Below, in pieces: positions 22,727 to 34,178 of a DNA stretch of 64,000 nt. A model generated the notes under the pieces. The model was given only the letters and a program-made list of their open reading frames with translations, was not told the DNA's origin and made no database searches. Origin of the DNA: Hansfordia pulvinata. Its lineage: Eukaryota > Ascomycota > Sordariomycetes > Xylariales. The stretch is from positions 62,001-126,000 of the forward strand of contig BJKQ01000006.1 of the NCBI GenBank assembly GCA_006538405.1, in the 5' to 3' direction. Position numbers and translations under genes: made by a program. The number at the start of each line of letters is the position of its first letter. The first letter of the stretch is position 1.

Positions 22727-25700
22727 ATGAGGTTGGACGTAAAGGTCAGTGACACCTTGAGTTTCGCCGTGCGCCTCAGCGCCCCCAGATTGTCTGGTCC
22801 CGTCCGCGTCCGCATCCATACCGCCGTTACACCAACACCATACAGGGCCGGACGGGCAGCCTCCAGTCTTGACGCTGCATCCACGAGCGCTTCTCCTCCT
22901 AGTTTCCAAAGCTCTGCCAAACTGCACGCTGCTATCTGAACTACCCCGCTGACATGGCCTTCAATATTCAGCGCCAGCTGTTTGCGCGCAGCGAGCGTGT
23001 CAAAGGTAAATGCCATTGCCCCCCAATGCCGATCACCATGGCCTTGTCCTCAATGCGTGAGCCGAAGCTGACCGAATACTCTACGCAGGCATCGATTTCC
23101 ACCCGCAGGAGCCATGGATCCTCACTACCCTCTACAGCGGTGAGTCCCATCCACCCTGCCCGCCAATGCACCTTTGATGCAGCAAAACCCGCGCCCAGCT
23201 CCAGCTGACGACCTGAGCAGGCCATGTCTACATCTGGAGCTATGAGACACAGCAGATTGTCAAGACTTTCGAGCTTACAGATGTTCCTGTCCGCGCCGGT
23301 CGCTTCATCGCCAGGAAGAACTGGATCGTCTGCGGCTCTGACGATTTCCAGCTGCGTGTGTACAACTACAACACGTCCGAGAAGATCACCTCTTTCGAGG
23401 CACACCCCGACTATATCCGTGCCATTGCCGTGCACCCCTCCCAGCCCTTCGTCCTGACTGCCTCGGATGACATGACCATCAAGCTGTGGGACTGGGAGAA
23501 GGGCTGGAAATGTGTGCAAGTCTTCGAGGGCCACTCCCACTACGTCATGGGTCTTTCGATCAACCCTAAGGACACGAACACCTTCGCCTCGGCTTGTCTT
23601 GACCGCACCGTTAAGATATGGAGTCTGGGTTCCCCCGTCGCCAACTTCACGCTTGAAGCGTATGTGATCCTGTGCCCCCAGAGCCTATCTCCTCGAAGCT
23701 AATTTGTGTCTTCTGTGCAGCCACGAGACAAAAGGCGTTAACCACGTCGACTATTACCCTCATGCCGACAAGCCGTATCTTCTTACTACTAGCGACGATA
23801 GAACTGTCAAGATCTGGGACTACACCACCAAGTCCCTGATCGCCACCCTCGAGGGCCACACCAACAATGTTTCCTTCGCCTGCTACCACCCGGAGCTTCC
23901 CATCATCATTTCCGGCTCCGAGGACGTACGCCACTTCCATCTCTCTTCCAGCCCCACGTAACGTTCTAGGCTAACGCTACACCCCTCACAGGGCACAATT
24001 CGGATATGGCACTCGAACACCTACCGCTTTGAACAGTCCCTTAACTACGGCCTCGAGCGTGCTTGGTGTGTCTCGTATCAGCGCGGCAAGCAGGGCGTAG
24101 CTGTGGGTTTCGACGATGGTGCTGTCGTTGTCAAGCTGGGCCGTGAGGAACCTGCCGTCTCGATGGACGGCTCTGGCAAACTCATCTGGGCCCGTCACAA
24201 TGAAGTCCTGTCCTCTATTATCAAGGGTGGCGGTATGATCCAATTCCTCCTTGAATGCTGACCGAACACAGCTGACCACCTACCGCAGAAGTTCTCAAGG
24301 ACAACGAGCCAATCACACTGCCCACCAAGGAGCTCGGCACTTGCGAAGTCTACCCATCCACCCTCCTGCATTCTCCGAATGGCCGATTTGTTTCCGTCTG
24401 TGGAGACGGCGAATACATCATCTACACAGCCCTGGCCTGGCGCAACAAGGCGTTCGGTTCCGCGCTTGACTTTGTCTGGGCCACCAAGGAGAACAGCAAC
24501 GACTTTGCCATCCGCGAATCCCCAACCTCTGTCAAGGTCTACAAGAATTTCGTCGAGAAGACCGGCGGCCTTGACATTCCTTTCCAAGCCGACGGCCTGA
24601 CTGGTGGTGTCCTGCTTGGTGTCAAGGGCCAGGGCGGCGTCAGTTTCTTCGACTGGGCGACGGGCGGCTTGGTTCGCCGCATTGAGGTGGAGCCCCGCCA
24701 GGTCTACTGGTCCGAGAGTGGAGAGCTCGTTGCTCTTGCTTGCGAGGACACGACCTATGTCTTGCGTTTCTCCCGGGAGAACTATGTCGAGGCTTCGCAA
24801 GCCGGCCAGGTTGACGAGGACGGCGTCGAGGCTGCCTTCGAGGTCATCACTGACATTGCTGAGAGGTGGGTTCATGGAGAACTCTATCCCAATCGATTGA
24901 GATGACAATGCTGACCTGCTGCTAGTGTTCGAACCGGAGAGTGGGTTGGGGACTGCTTCCTCTACACCAACAGCACCAACCGCCTGAACTACCTCGTGGG
25001 CGACCAGACTTACACCGTGTCGCACTTTGACCAGCCCATGTACTCGCTGGGCTACATCCAGCGCGACTCGCGGATATACCTCGCCGACAAGGATGTCAAC
25101 ATTACATCTTTCGCTCTTTCCCTGCCCGTCCTGGAGTATCAGACCCTGGTTTTGCGCGACGACATGGAGACGGCAGCGGAGCTGCTGCCCAGCATCCCAG
25201 CCGACCAGCTGAACAAGATTGCTCGTTTCCTCGAAGGCCAGGGCCACAAGGAGCTGGCTCTGGAAGTGGCGACCGATCCTGAGCACAAGTTCGACCTGGC
25301 TTTGGCCCTTCACCAGCTGGACATTGCTCTGGAGATGGCTCGCCAAGCTGACGTGGACCACAAGTGGAAGACTGTTGGCGACGCGGCACTCGCGGCATGG
25401 GATGTTGCACTGGCGACTGAATGCTTCACCCACGCCCGTGATCTTGGCTCGCTACTCTTGATCTACTCCAGCACGTCGGACCAAGCCGGTCTCAAGGCGT
25501 TGGCGACTCAGGCGGAAGAGGCGGCCGCCCACAACGTAGCATTCACCTGCAAGTGGGTGCTGGGCGACGTCGACGGCTGCGTGGAGCTCTTGACGAAAAC
25601 CAACAGAAATGCTGAGGCGGTCATGTTTGCGCAAACGTACAAGCCCAGCCTGGCCGTGGACGCTGTCCAGGGATGGAAAGAAGGCCTCGAGAAGAACAAG

Positions 25701-25888
25701 AAGGGCCGCGTAGCCAAGATGCTGGGTGTGCCGACTGAGGACCCAGAGCTGTTCCCGAGTGGGACGAGTGGTTAAGGTTAGAAAGCGAAGGCGGGGCGGC
25801 TGTCGACGGCGTCGACGGCGAGGGCGATGCGGATGCGGCGGAAGAGGAAGTGGAAGAAGAGGCCGAGGCAGAGGCCGACGACGAGTAG
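22727..25888 (+). CDS. SEC27: coatomer subunit beta' (COPI coat), with C-terminal frame break
   Basis: WD40 subunit of the COPI coat for Golgi-to-ER retrograde transport. Eight exons: 22727-22744, 22972-23005, 23089-23139, 23221-23659, 23721-23925, 23992-24232, 24289-24865 and 24926-end; all joins keep frame. It starts [23 protein letters not shown] when spliced, as in the family. WD repeats fill about 1-300 ([47 protein letters not shown]), followed by the coatomer WD-associated helical region. As read, the frame stops at 25775, giving 804 aa ending ELFPSGTSG. One base added at the CCC at 25754-25756 gives [15 protein letters not shown] and an acidic tail to the TAG at 25886-25888 (842 aa), which fits the family better. 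As SEC27 is essential, a sequence indel is more likely than a mutation. A 56-nt intron could also restore frame but would remove the conserved segment. Confidence 0.95.
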
Positions 25889-26849
25889 ATATCGTCCCGA
25901 CGTGCTCTGAGCGAGATGGAGGGATGGATACATGTGGACGAGACGCAATCTGCAGCCGTCTGAATGGAGATGTTTGAAACATGGCAAGTGGACCAAAAGT
26001 TGGCGTCGAGTCATTGTGCGGTAGGATGGCAAAGAGATGACTGTATACAGGAGCTAGAGGTTCTCGCATCATGGCCACCGGCTTCTGATAACGACTGGCT
26101 CCCTGGTTTCATTTGATATGTGCTATCGCACGGGATACACGGGAAAGAAGGTCATGAATTATTTAGTAGGCAACGATCCTGCAGCCCGAACGGCCAGGAT
26201 AATGTGAGATGAATGGGAATTACGCTTAAAACTGGTCGAGGCCGAAGGAGCGACGATACCCTTGGGGAAATGGCCCAGCAATGCATCGAAGTGTCCAAGC
26301 TGCTGACAGTGTCGGAGCGTTCATCGAGCGGCCAGGTGAAGAAAATGTCTGCCTGGTCAAGCTGACGCGAGGGTACGGCTAGAAAGACCTGAGCAGGTTG
26401 CATTGCTACGGACGAAGGCGAGGTCCCTTGAGGGGTCCCGTCGGCGCCCAAACGAGCAAGTTTTCCTCATGCCGGCCGGCGACTTTTGGCACAGTTTTAG
26501 TGCGAGCTGGGGCCGCGTTCCTGGAAGAGCCCGAGCAAAGCAAAGACATCCAGGCAAGCACAATGAAGACAGGACGCACCCGATGTCTGCCCTCCAGATC
26601 AAATGTCACGCACTAACTAGGGTCAGCTGCCGTTGGGTCACCCGGGCGGAGACATTTGTTGTTTCTCGGCGACTTTGTGCAGTCCGGCCTTGGAACCCGG
26701 CTGGCAACGAGGAGGGTTTCCGGACAGATTGACCAGCTAACCCGGAAATATTTCCCCCTCCCCAACAGATTATAAAGGGGAGGACTCCTGTCAGCTCAGA
26801 AAGGAACCAAGCTCGCGAATCTACAGCCCTCTTCACGCCACATACATAT
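25889..26849. other. intergenic region
   Basis: The 3' UTR of the coatomer gene followed by the methyltransferase promoter (TATA at 26771). No ORF or RNA gene recognised. Confidence 0.6.
26771..26777 (+). promoter_or_regulatory. TATA box of methyltransferase gene
   Basis: TATAAAG lies 79 bp upstream of the ATG at 26850. The spacing supports that ATG over the internal one at 26982. Confidence 0.5.
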
Positions 26850-28168
26850 ATGCTGAGATTACCAAGGTCACGAACTCTGGCCCGACGCACACGCCCAAGC
26901 GCCTCCTCCTCCTCCTCGATCACAACAAGAAGGCAAAGTCGCCTCCGCCACCACCAGGCCAACAACCCCACCCGCTGCACAATGCCGGGGGCGGACGCGA
27001 ACAACGGGGAGAACGACGACGCGGGGCGGGCGCGGGCGCAGTCGGAGCTGCAGAGGCTGTTCGCGGCGGGCGGCTCGTGGTCGTCGGCGGGGGGGGAGCG
27101 CGGAGGATCGGGAGCTGACGCGGGCGTCGGAGCAGATCATGGGGTCGCAGGCGGAGCTCATGGCGCGGCGGATGGGCCTGCTCGGAGGGGAGGAGGAGGA
27201 GGAGCCGTTTGCGCTGCTGGACCACGCGTGCGGGCCCGGGGTGGTCGCGGGCGCGGTGCAGCGGGCGCGGCGGGGTGCCGCCGACGCCGACGTGCTGGCG
27301 CGCAGCAGGACGGTGTGCGCGGACGTCAACGAGGGGTGCGTGCGGGTGACGAGGCGGCGGGCGGCGGCGGAGGGGTGGGCCGGGGCGGTCGAGGTCATCC
27401 AGCTGGACGCGCAGGTGAGTCGGTCTGCCGGCCTTCTTTCTGTTCTTCTGCCTTGCCCAAAGAGAGCCGTGGTGGATCTCGAACGCATATGAGGACAGAA
27501 AGGGCGATGTGTATTTAGAATCCAGGGGAAATGCTGACGAGGAAGCAGGACTCGGGACTCCCGGACGAGTCCTTCACCCACGTCACGCTCAACTTTGCCA
27601 TGCACGTCATCCCGGAGCCCCGGCGTGTTCTCCAAGGCAAGTCTCTCTCTCTCCCCCCCCCCCTTAAGAAAGTTTCACGGCTAGGCAACTTACACTAGAC
27701 ACGCAGACGCCATGCGCATCCTCCGGCCCGGGGGTCGGCTGGGGTTCACGGTGTGGCAGGCGGACAACGTGGGGTGGACGGCGGACGTGCGGGGGTACTT
27801 TGCGTGGCTGCCGTTCGAGGCGCCGCTGCCGGACCCGGTGCCGATGGCGACGCACGACGCGGCGGCCGCGGGGCAGTGGACGACGGCGGGGGCATCGAGC
27901 GGGAGCTCCGGGCGGCGGGGTTCGCCGAGGTGGCGGTGGAGGGGGCGGAGACGGCGGTCGCGGCGGCCGGCGCGGAGCAGTTCGCGCTCGACTTTGGGCG
28001 CATGGTGCAGTGGATGGCGGGCAGCTACTGGGGCCCCGAGAGCCGGCGGCTGCTGGCGGAGCGCGGCGAGGGCGACTTTGCGCGGTACCTGGCCGGCGCG
28101 CACGGGGCCGGCCGTGGGAGACGCGGTGGAAGGCGTGGGTGGCCACGTGCCGCAAGCCGTCGAGCTGA
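26850..28168 (+). CDS. class I SAM-dependent methyltransferase, frame broken three times
   Basis: Small-molecule methyltransferase of the UbiE/Methyltransf_11 type; substrate unknown. Exons 26850-27414, 27549-27636 and 27707-28168. Intron 2 has a GC donor (AAG|GCAAGT...GCAG), a recognised minor intron class. Motifs: SAM loop LLDHACGPGVVAGAV, acidic motif VIQLDAQDS across intron 1, DESFTHVTLNFAMHVI, and AMRILRPGGRLGFTVW across intron 2. The N-terminus from 26850 is Arg/Ser-rich with no acidic residues, like a mitochondrial presequence. Three single-base shifts are needed: one base too many in the G8 run at 27089-27096, one missing at G5 27888-27892 and one missing at G4 28104-28107. The corrected protein ends WETRWKAWVATCRKPSS. 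It is either a sequence-error victim or a recent pseudogene; the well-kept motifs and intron borders favour error. Confidence 0.75.
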
Positions 28169-29142
28169 ACGGGCGATGCGGTGGTCTGGAGGCGGAAGGG
28201 CTGAGGCGAGCGAGAACCAGTGTCACGTCAAACATGGCGAGGAGTAGCGGAGGAGGCAGGAGGGGAGTCTACGAGTATAGCCGGGAGACAATGTCTGGGG
28301 GGTTAAAAGAGTGTATCAACTACGCTCTACTCGTTGGTATCTGAATCGGAAGTGTGTCTATGGAGACGATGCTTGCTTGACTTGACAGAGGTGTTTTCAC
28401 CGCGACCTTAAAATCATGAAATTGATGCGTAAACGGTGGTGAGATCTGAAAGATGATTCATTGAAGCGGGCGGGCGTTCATGAAAGAAGTGATAATTTAA
28501 TTCGGTGCGGATTTTGTTCCACAACATTCAAGTTACACCTCAATACCCAAATTAACATGAAGTGTCTGTGTACCGGGGTACGAGTACAAGCCGGGCAACG
28601 GAACGAGCCGTACGAGCGCGTCGAACCTTCAATTGCACTGATGCCAAAAGTGACCGTCAACCTCCACAGGCAATCCCGGGCCCCTGACAGCCCGCCGCGC
28701 CGCACCACAGCGCGCCACGCCACGCCACCCAGGCCGCGCAAGCCAGCCCGGGTCCGTCCACCTTCACGTTTGGGATAGCTTCACCACCACCGATTGCCCC
28801 AGCACAGAGGCGCACGTGCTGTCCACTCCATCGCCATCGCCATCGCCATCACACCCCCGCGACGCCATTGCCACCATCACGAGTAACGACGACACGACAC
28901 GACCCGACCCGCGCCCCTCCGACCCCATCATATCCACTACGACGCGTTCTCCCTCCCCCCCAGCAATGTCGCATTGCCCTTCCGCGCGCCATCTTGGATG
29001 AACGAGGCCGACAGCAACGATCGCGCGGCGGCCATCTTGACTGACGATAGCGGCAGCCATTGAGCCACCTGCATCCAACCACGAGCTCCACCACTGAACG
29101 CACGAGATACACGCCTGCCTACCTTAGGTACACAAACAGATC
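28169..29142. other. intergenic region
   Basis: Terminator/3' UTR of the methyltransferase and promoter of the next gene. Contains TACGAGTA at 28270 and 28579 and TACCTTAGGTA at 29120, 13 bp before the next ATG. No gene seen. Confidence 0.6.
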
Positions 29143-30108
29143 ATGCCCGCTCCCGCCCCGCGGCTCCTCCGCCTCGGCCTGGCGCTGCTAGCCGCCGCCG
29201 CCGGCACCACCACCACCGCCGCTGCCGCCTCCTCCGGCGCCGGCAGCAGCACCCCGGACCTCAAGGAGGGCTCGCTGCCCTCGTACCACTACGGCGCGCC
29301 CATCCCCGTGTCGTGCATGAACCGCAGCATCGAGACGGGCGAGCACCTGGACGACCCGCGCGGCGCGCCCGGGTCCGGCGCCCTCGACTGGGTCCCCTTC
29401 CCCGTCTGCCAGGAGACGGGCGCCCCGCTCGAGTTCCGCTACGGCGTCGAGGACGACCTCAACTGCACCGTGCCCCTCGTCGACGACCCCTTCTTCCACC
29501 TGCTCGAGTTCTACGTCCACAGCGACGCCCCGCTGTCCTGCCGCCTGCCCGCCCGCCCCCCGCCCCGCGTCGTCGACGTCGCCGTCGACGGCCAGCCCGC
29601 CTCCCCCGACCCCGAGTACATCCCCCTCGTCTTCGCCCTCGCCGGCACCCTCCAGCTCAGCCACATGCACATCAGCACCCACCTCAACATCCTGCTGCAC
29701 AGCCAGCCCAAGCACCACATCCACGCCCACGACAGCGGCGTCCTCGACTCGGGCGCCGCCTACAGCACCTCCCCGCTCAGCCACGTCGCCGACGCCCGCC
29801 ACTCCACCAAGCTCGTCATCGGCGACCCCCTGCCCCTGACCTTCAGCGTCCGCTGGTTCCCCACCCCGGCCCTGCCCCGCGTCGAGGGCCACGTCGAGTG
29901 GCAGGGCATGGGCGGCCACGTCTACGCCAGCACCGTCTTCTACGCCCTCGTCTCCTTCACCGCCGGCACCCTCGCCTCCGGCGCCTACTTCTTCGGCGTC
30001 GTCCTGCCCAAGCGCCTCAAGGGCAAGGCCCTCGGCGGCGCCACCCCGCTCGGCTACGGCATCAACGGCGGCGTCGGCAACGGCTGGGGCATGGCCAAGA
30101 GGGACTGA
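29143..30108 (+). CDS. type I membrane protein, secretory pathway, unknown function
   Basis: One exon, 321 aa. A signal peptide (RLLRLGLALLAAAAG, then a Thr/Ala/Ser linker) leads into a lumenal domain of about 230 residues. It has Cys residues in pairs (PVSCMNRSIETGEH, FPVCQETG, DLNCTVPL, LSCRLPA), an NRS and an NCT N-glycosylation sequon, and a His-rich stretch HSQPKHHIHAHD. One transmembrane segment lies at about 263-289, followed by a short basic cytosolic tail (KRLKGK). I do not know a characterised homologue; the topology resembles an ER/Golgi or cell-surface type I protein. Codon use is extremely GC-biased, so an alternative frame is open along most of the gene; it is a shadow. The start is supported by the signal peptide. 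Confidence 0.8.
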   Translation: MPAPAPRLLRLGLALLAAAAGTTTTAAAASSGAGSSTPDLKEGSLPSYHYGAPIPVSCMNRSIETGEHLDDPRGAPGSGALDWVPFPVCQETGAPLEFRYGVEDDLNCTVPLVDDPFFHLLEFYVHSDAPLSCRLPARPPPRVVDVAVDGQPASPDPEYIPLVFALAGTLQLSHMHISTHLNILLHSQPKHHIHAHDSGVLDSGAAYSTSPLSHVADARHSTKLVIGDPLPLTFSVRWFPTPALPRVEGHVEWQGMGGHVYASTVFYALVSFTAGTLASGAYFFGVVLPKRLKGKALGGATPLGYGINGGVGNGWGMAKRD

Positions 30109-31637
30109 GGCCGGTCGTCGGAAGGGAGCGAGGCAAGAGAGAAGGGGGGGGAGGCAAGAGAAAAGGGAGGAAAACCATGTTTGTTGCGATTTTTGTGCTC
30201 CTCCACCCCGCGATAATCATACTCCGCGATAGGAACAGAGAGAAACGGATGAAAGAAGAAAAGAGGAAAGAGGAAAGATGAAAAAGAGCTCATCCCGGCC
30301 TTCTCTGTCCATCTGCGTCGGCGTTCTCGAATACGATAGATTGGAGCTATGATTTCTTCGAGCTCAAGCATGTGTAGAGTACACTCCTGGCCCGCACTAG
30401 AAAGGATGCATGGAGTACGGAATCATATGAAATAATTACCACAGGAGGGGCCAGAAGCTGATCCAATCACTCTCGCTGATCCAATCACTCTCTGGGTCAG
30501 GTTCTGTCTCGTTGCTTCAACGTGAGTGAGGCTAAACTCAGCCCAGCAGCTCGCCATTCCAAACCGCCATCCAGAATATCAGCAGCAGATTAAGTCACAC
30601 CTCTGCTGGGAAGCTTGATTCAGCTACGCCGATGACCACGGGCAAACCCGCACGCACGCGTACAGGTAGACTCACGCGGCAAGTGACTGGCCGACGTGCC
30701 TCAATTACTGGAGGGGCTGGTTTGTCGCCCGAGGGCATCCCGCTGGATTGTCCAGCACCCCCAATAGCTACCCACCACAGCAAGCTGGGCTGCGTGCAGC
30801 TCCCCTGCCACGATCCTTGCTCGATCCGTGCGAATGCCATCGTGCAGCTCGAGTGGCAGCCACGGATGCGTGTACGATTGCTTCGGATAAGGGGAGGAAA
30901 AGGAGGTGTGGGGGTGGGGGTGGGCCGAGTCTCTGCTCTGGGCGTGTTTGTGCGTTTGCGTGCTTGTATTTCGGTGTCTCCACGCTTGTGTCCTTATATG
31001 TTGATGAGTTTGCGTATTTGTGTGTTTGTGTGCGAGACCAGGCCCCTGGTCTTGCCGGATAACATGCTTCTCTCATCGTCCTTAATCGTCACCCAGCGCT
31101 TTCCGCACTTATGCATGGGTCAAGTCAAGGGGCAGGTCATATTTGCCCCGGGTTTACACTCTCCTACGTTTTAAAAGCGAAGCCGCCCCACGCACTCACT
31201 TAACGGTAGACGTTCCCCTTTGAAAGCCATAAGCCTGCGCGACACAACTTGCCTGGGTCACTTTGCATGGAGAAGGTGGGCTTACATTGCCTTGCCTTGC
31301 CCGATCTCTCGACGCATATACATCACCGCCCCTCCCTGTCGTCACTCGAGTGCTGAACTGGCCGGACTTGCCGGATAACCCCTCGCACATTGATTCTGCC
31401 AGACTCCCCAAGTCGACAATGATGCCGGTGACGGGTCGAACGCGTGGTTGGCTTTGGCCACGGCGTGAGGCGAAATCCGAAGACAAGCCACGACCCGAAC
31501 TTTGAGGACATCGGATCATTGTAAGACCCATACCCTTCCACGGTCTTACGTGCCACATGAAGCAAGCCAGCTGATCAAACGCAACATAGGCTCATACAGG
31601 TCGGCGAATATCCCAGCGGCAGCGAACTCCAGTCTAC
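30109..31637. other. intergenic region
   Basis: 1.5 kb with a purine-rich 3' UTR of the membrane-protein gene (30120-30290) and a GT-rich stretch at about 30900-31040. No gene recognised. Confidence 0.6.
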
Positions 31638-34178
31638 ATGGCAGCGCATTCTCTTTCCCCAAGGCCCGATCCCTACCAGCAGTTTCTCAGGGAGGCCGTC
31701 CGAAGATTCGACAGAGTCCTGACCATTCCTACCCACCCCCACGCCGTGACCAGAGGCGGCGAGAGCGGCCGAATTTCAAGCTATGACATGCTGTGTCGAT
31801 ACCTGCGGGACTTTCAGGTATGTCTCTGCCGTTCTGGGACTCCCGCCAACGCCGACAAGTCCAAGGAGCCTCCAGAGCCCAGACTTATCCATACTCTCGG
31901 CTAACCACACCACAGAAACGGGTTGGCGACTCCCTCGTGGGATACTTGCCCGTGGTACTTATGGGATCCGGATCTGACGCTGAGTTGATTGAGCGCTTCA
32001 TGGAATTCATACCTGACGACGACTATTGGAGAGGGGTTGCACTTTCGGTTGTTCTTGTCAATGCCCGCCATGACGCACACTCCGATTATCAACATGATGC
32101 CCTGGCTCATGACTGCATCTTGGGCCCAGAAAATAGCGAGCATTTCGGCCAAGAAACTTTTGGAAAGGAGCTCGCCCAGCTGTTAGGCCCTTATTTTTCT
32201 CCATGGGGCCCGGGGAAAGTCTGTACCTGTGCCTTTGGTATGGAGCCGGGCGTCCGGGTTGGCAGTGGCAAGACCCCTCAATGGCGCCGATGGGACAGGT
32301 TTACGCCCGCGATGGAGAGTCTGGAAAGTACGCTGCATGATGGAGATAGTTATATCTTCCGGGGGGATTTCGTCCGAGCAGGGCGAGTCGCAGAGCGCGT
32401 GGAGAAGGAACTGCGTCACTTGGCCCTCGCAACGGACCGCGAAATTACGCGTCCTGCGTCTTGCAGCGAAGGCGAACAGATGTGTTGGATGCTGAAGTCG
32501 TGGCTGGGATTCTTCCTTTTCCACGCGGGCGAGTACGTCAAGGCGGTCCATGTGCTTGAGTCCCTCCCATCGATGGAAGGGCTCTTGAAGTCACTGCTCA
32601 CAACGCGGGCCTCGGTCCAAGGTGAATGCCACTTGCTCCGTGCAGGCAGAACACTCGCTCTGTGCCACGCAAAGGTCGGAGACTACCCGAAAGCACGTCG
32701 AATACTCGACGGTTGGAAGAAGGAGCTTCAAATCTGCAGCGCAGGAGCGGCAGGACTCGGACTCGAGGGGCTTCGTTACGAGGAGGCGCTCACGGAGTAC
32801 ACCGAGGTGTACTGTGAGTTTCTTTGCAATTCCCTGGATGAGGAGTTGGTTTTGCGGAGCCGGAGAATGAGAGTCAGGGTGTCCAACTGTTTCAACGAAA
32901 GCTTTCGCGGCGGCTTTCCCACTCTGGAAGCGACAGCTCTCACCTTTTTCGTCCACGCACACGCCTACTACGACACGCAGCAAGCCTGGGGGTTCTGCAG
33001 GAATGCCTGTGACTTGATCTGTGCAGTGGCTCCGCGCTCACACCCTCTCTATATAGAGATCAGTGACGCCCGCATCGTGCTTCTTCGCCTTGATTTCAAG
33101 TTCGAAAAGGCCCTGAAAGAAGCTGACGAAGCCGCAGCCTGCGCAGCCTCTGGCAGCCCCTGCAAGAGGACCCAATCTCTCGCTGCGACCATCCACCGTC
33201 GCCGCATGGCCACGCTCGTGGAGCTTGGTCGTTTCCACGACTGCGAACAGCAGAAGGGACATGACGTCGTGTTTGAAGAGCAAATTGCTCATCCAGGCTT
33301 ACCTGGCCAGAGCCAGAGCCCAGAATGGGTCGACAAGCGAAGCGGAGCAGCAGTCGGCTGCCACGGCAATTCTCAGTCTCCATGCGTTGCGGAATCCACA
33401 CACCTCGTCGCTCACCGTCGGGAATGATGAAATGCTGCCACCGGTAGACGGTGGCCCTGGTGCCCCTATGCAGAGCTTGACCACCAGAAAAGTCAAAGCC
33501 GTCTGCCAGCAGCTTTGCAAGGGGCTGCCACTTCACTTGGTGCATCCCAACCTCTGCGACGCGCTGGCCGCGTTCGCAGACATACAGAACATGCGCCGAG
33601 ACCCAGACGGCGCCGACGCAACGCGGCGAGCCATCAAGGCGTGCCTGGAGCGCAGGTTCGCAACCTCGAGCCATCCGAGAATCATGAAAATCGAAATGGA
33701 CTGCTTACTTGCGCCGATGCTGGCGCGCGACGCGGACCGCGACCAGGTTCATGACCTGCAGCGCCTGGTGTCACTCTACCGCGACATGCAACGATTTTTC
33801 GTCGTGAGGCATCGCCACGGCTATCTGCTCAGGTTGGAGACAGAAATGCTCCTAGCAAGGGAATCTCTCCGACGAAAACACATGTCCGGGCCCATTAGCG
33901 TCGAGAAAATCCTCAGCAACATGGACTTTCAGCGCCGTGACCTGGGCGCGTTGCATCCCGATTTGGTGCGCGGTCTCTATGCGGTGTTATGCGCGAGGGT
34001 TGAGACCCGTGGAATAGACTGGGATCTCCGAGGTTATCTGGCGACAGTACGACATCCTGAAAACAGAAAACAGCGGCTCATGCAGTCATTGGAGCAGGAG
34101 CTCCGACTCGTCATGCTGTATGAACAACGCCGCATGGACCCGGAACGCAACGCTCTCCTCCAGCAGATCAAGGAATAG
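31638..34178 (+). CDS. large orphan helical (TPR-like) protein with one frame break
   Basis: Exon 1 is 31638-31817, intron 31818-31915 (GTATGT...CACAG, phase 0), exon 2 runs from 31916. The first frame stops at 33427; a second good frame ends at 34178. They read as one protein of about 815 aa if one base is removed at AAGGG 33254-33258 (EQQKDMTSCLKSK). The protein is soluble and helical, with degenerate repeat-like segments (LLRAGRTLALCHAKVGDYPKA, RRRMATLVELGRFHDCEQ, EALTEYTEVYCEF) that resemble TPR units. It has no signal peptide or TM segment and no catalytic motif I can name. I tested GT-AG introns across the break; none joins the frames at normal intron length. It may be a fungus-specific protein with a regulatory or scaffold role, but that is a guess. 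Confidence 0.65.
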
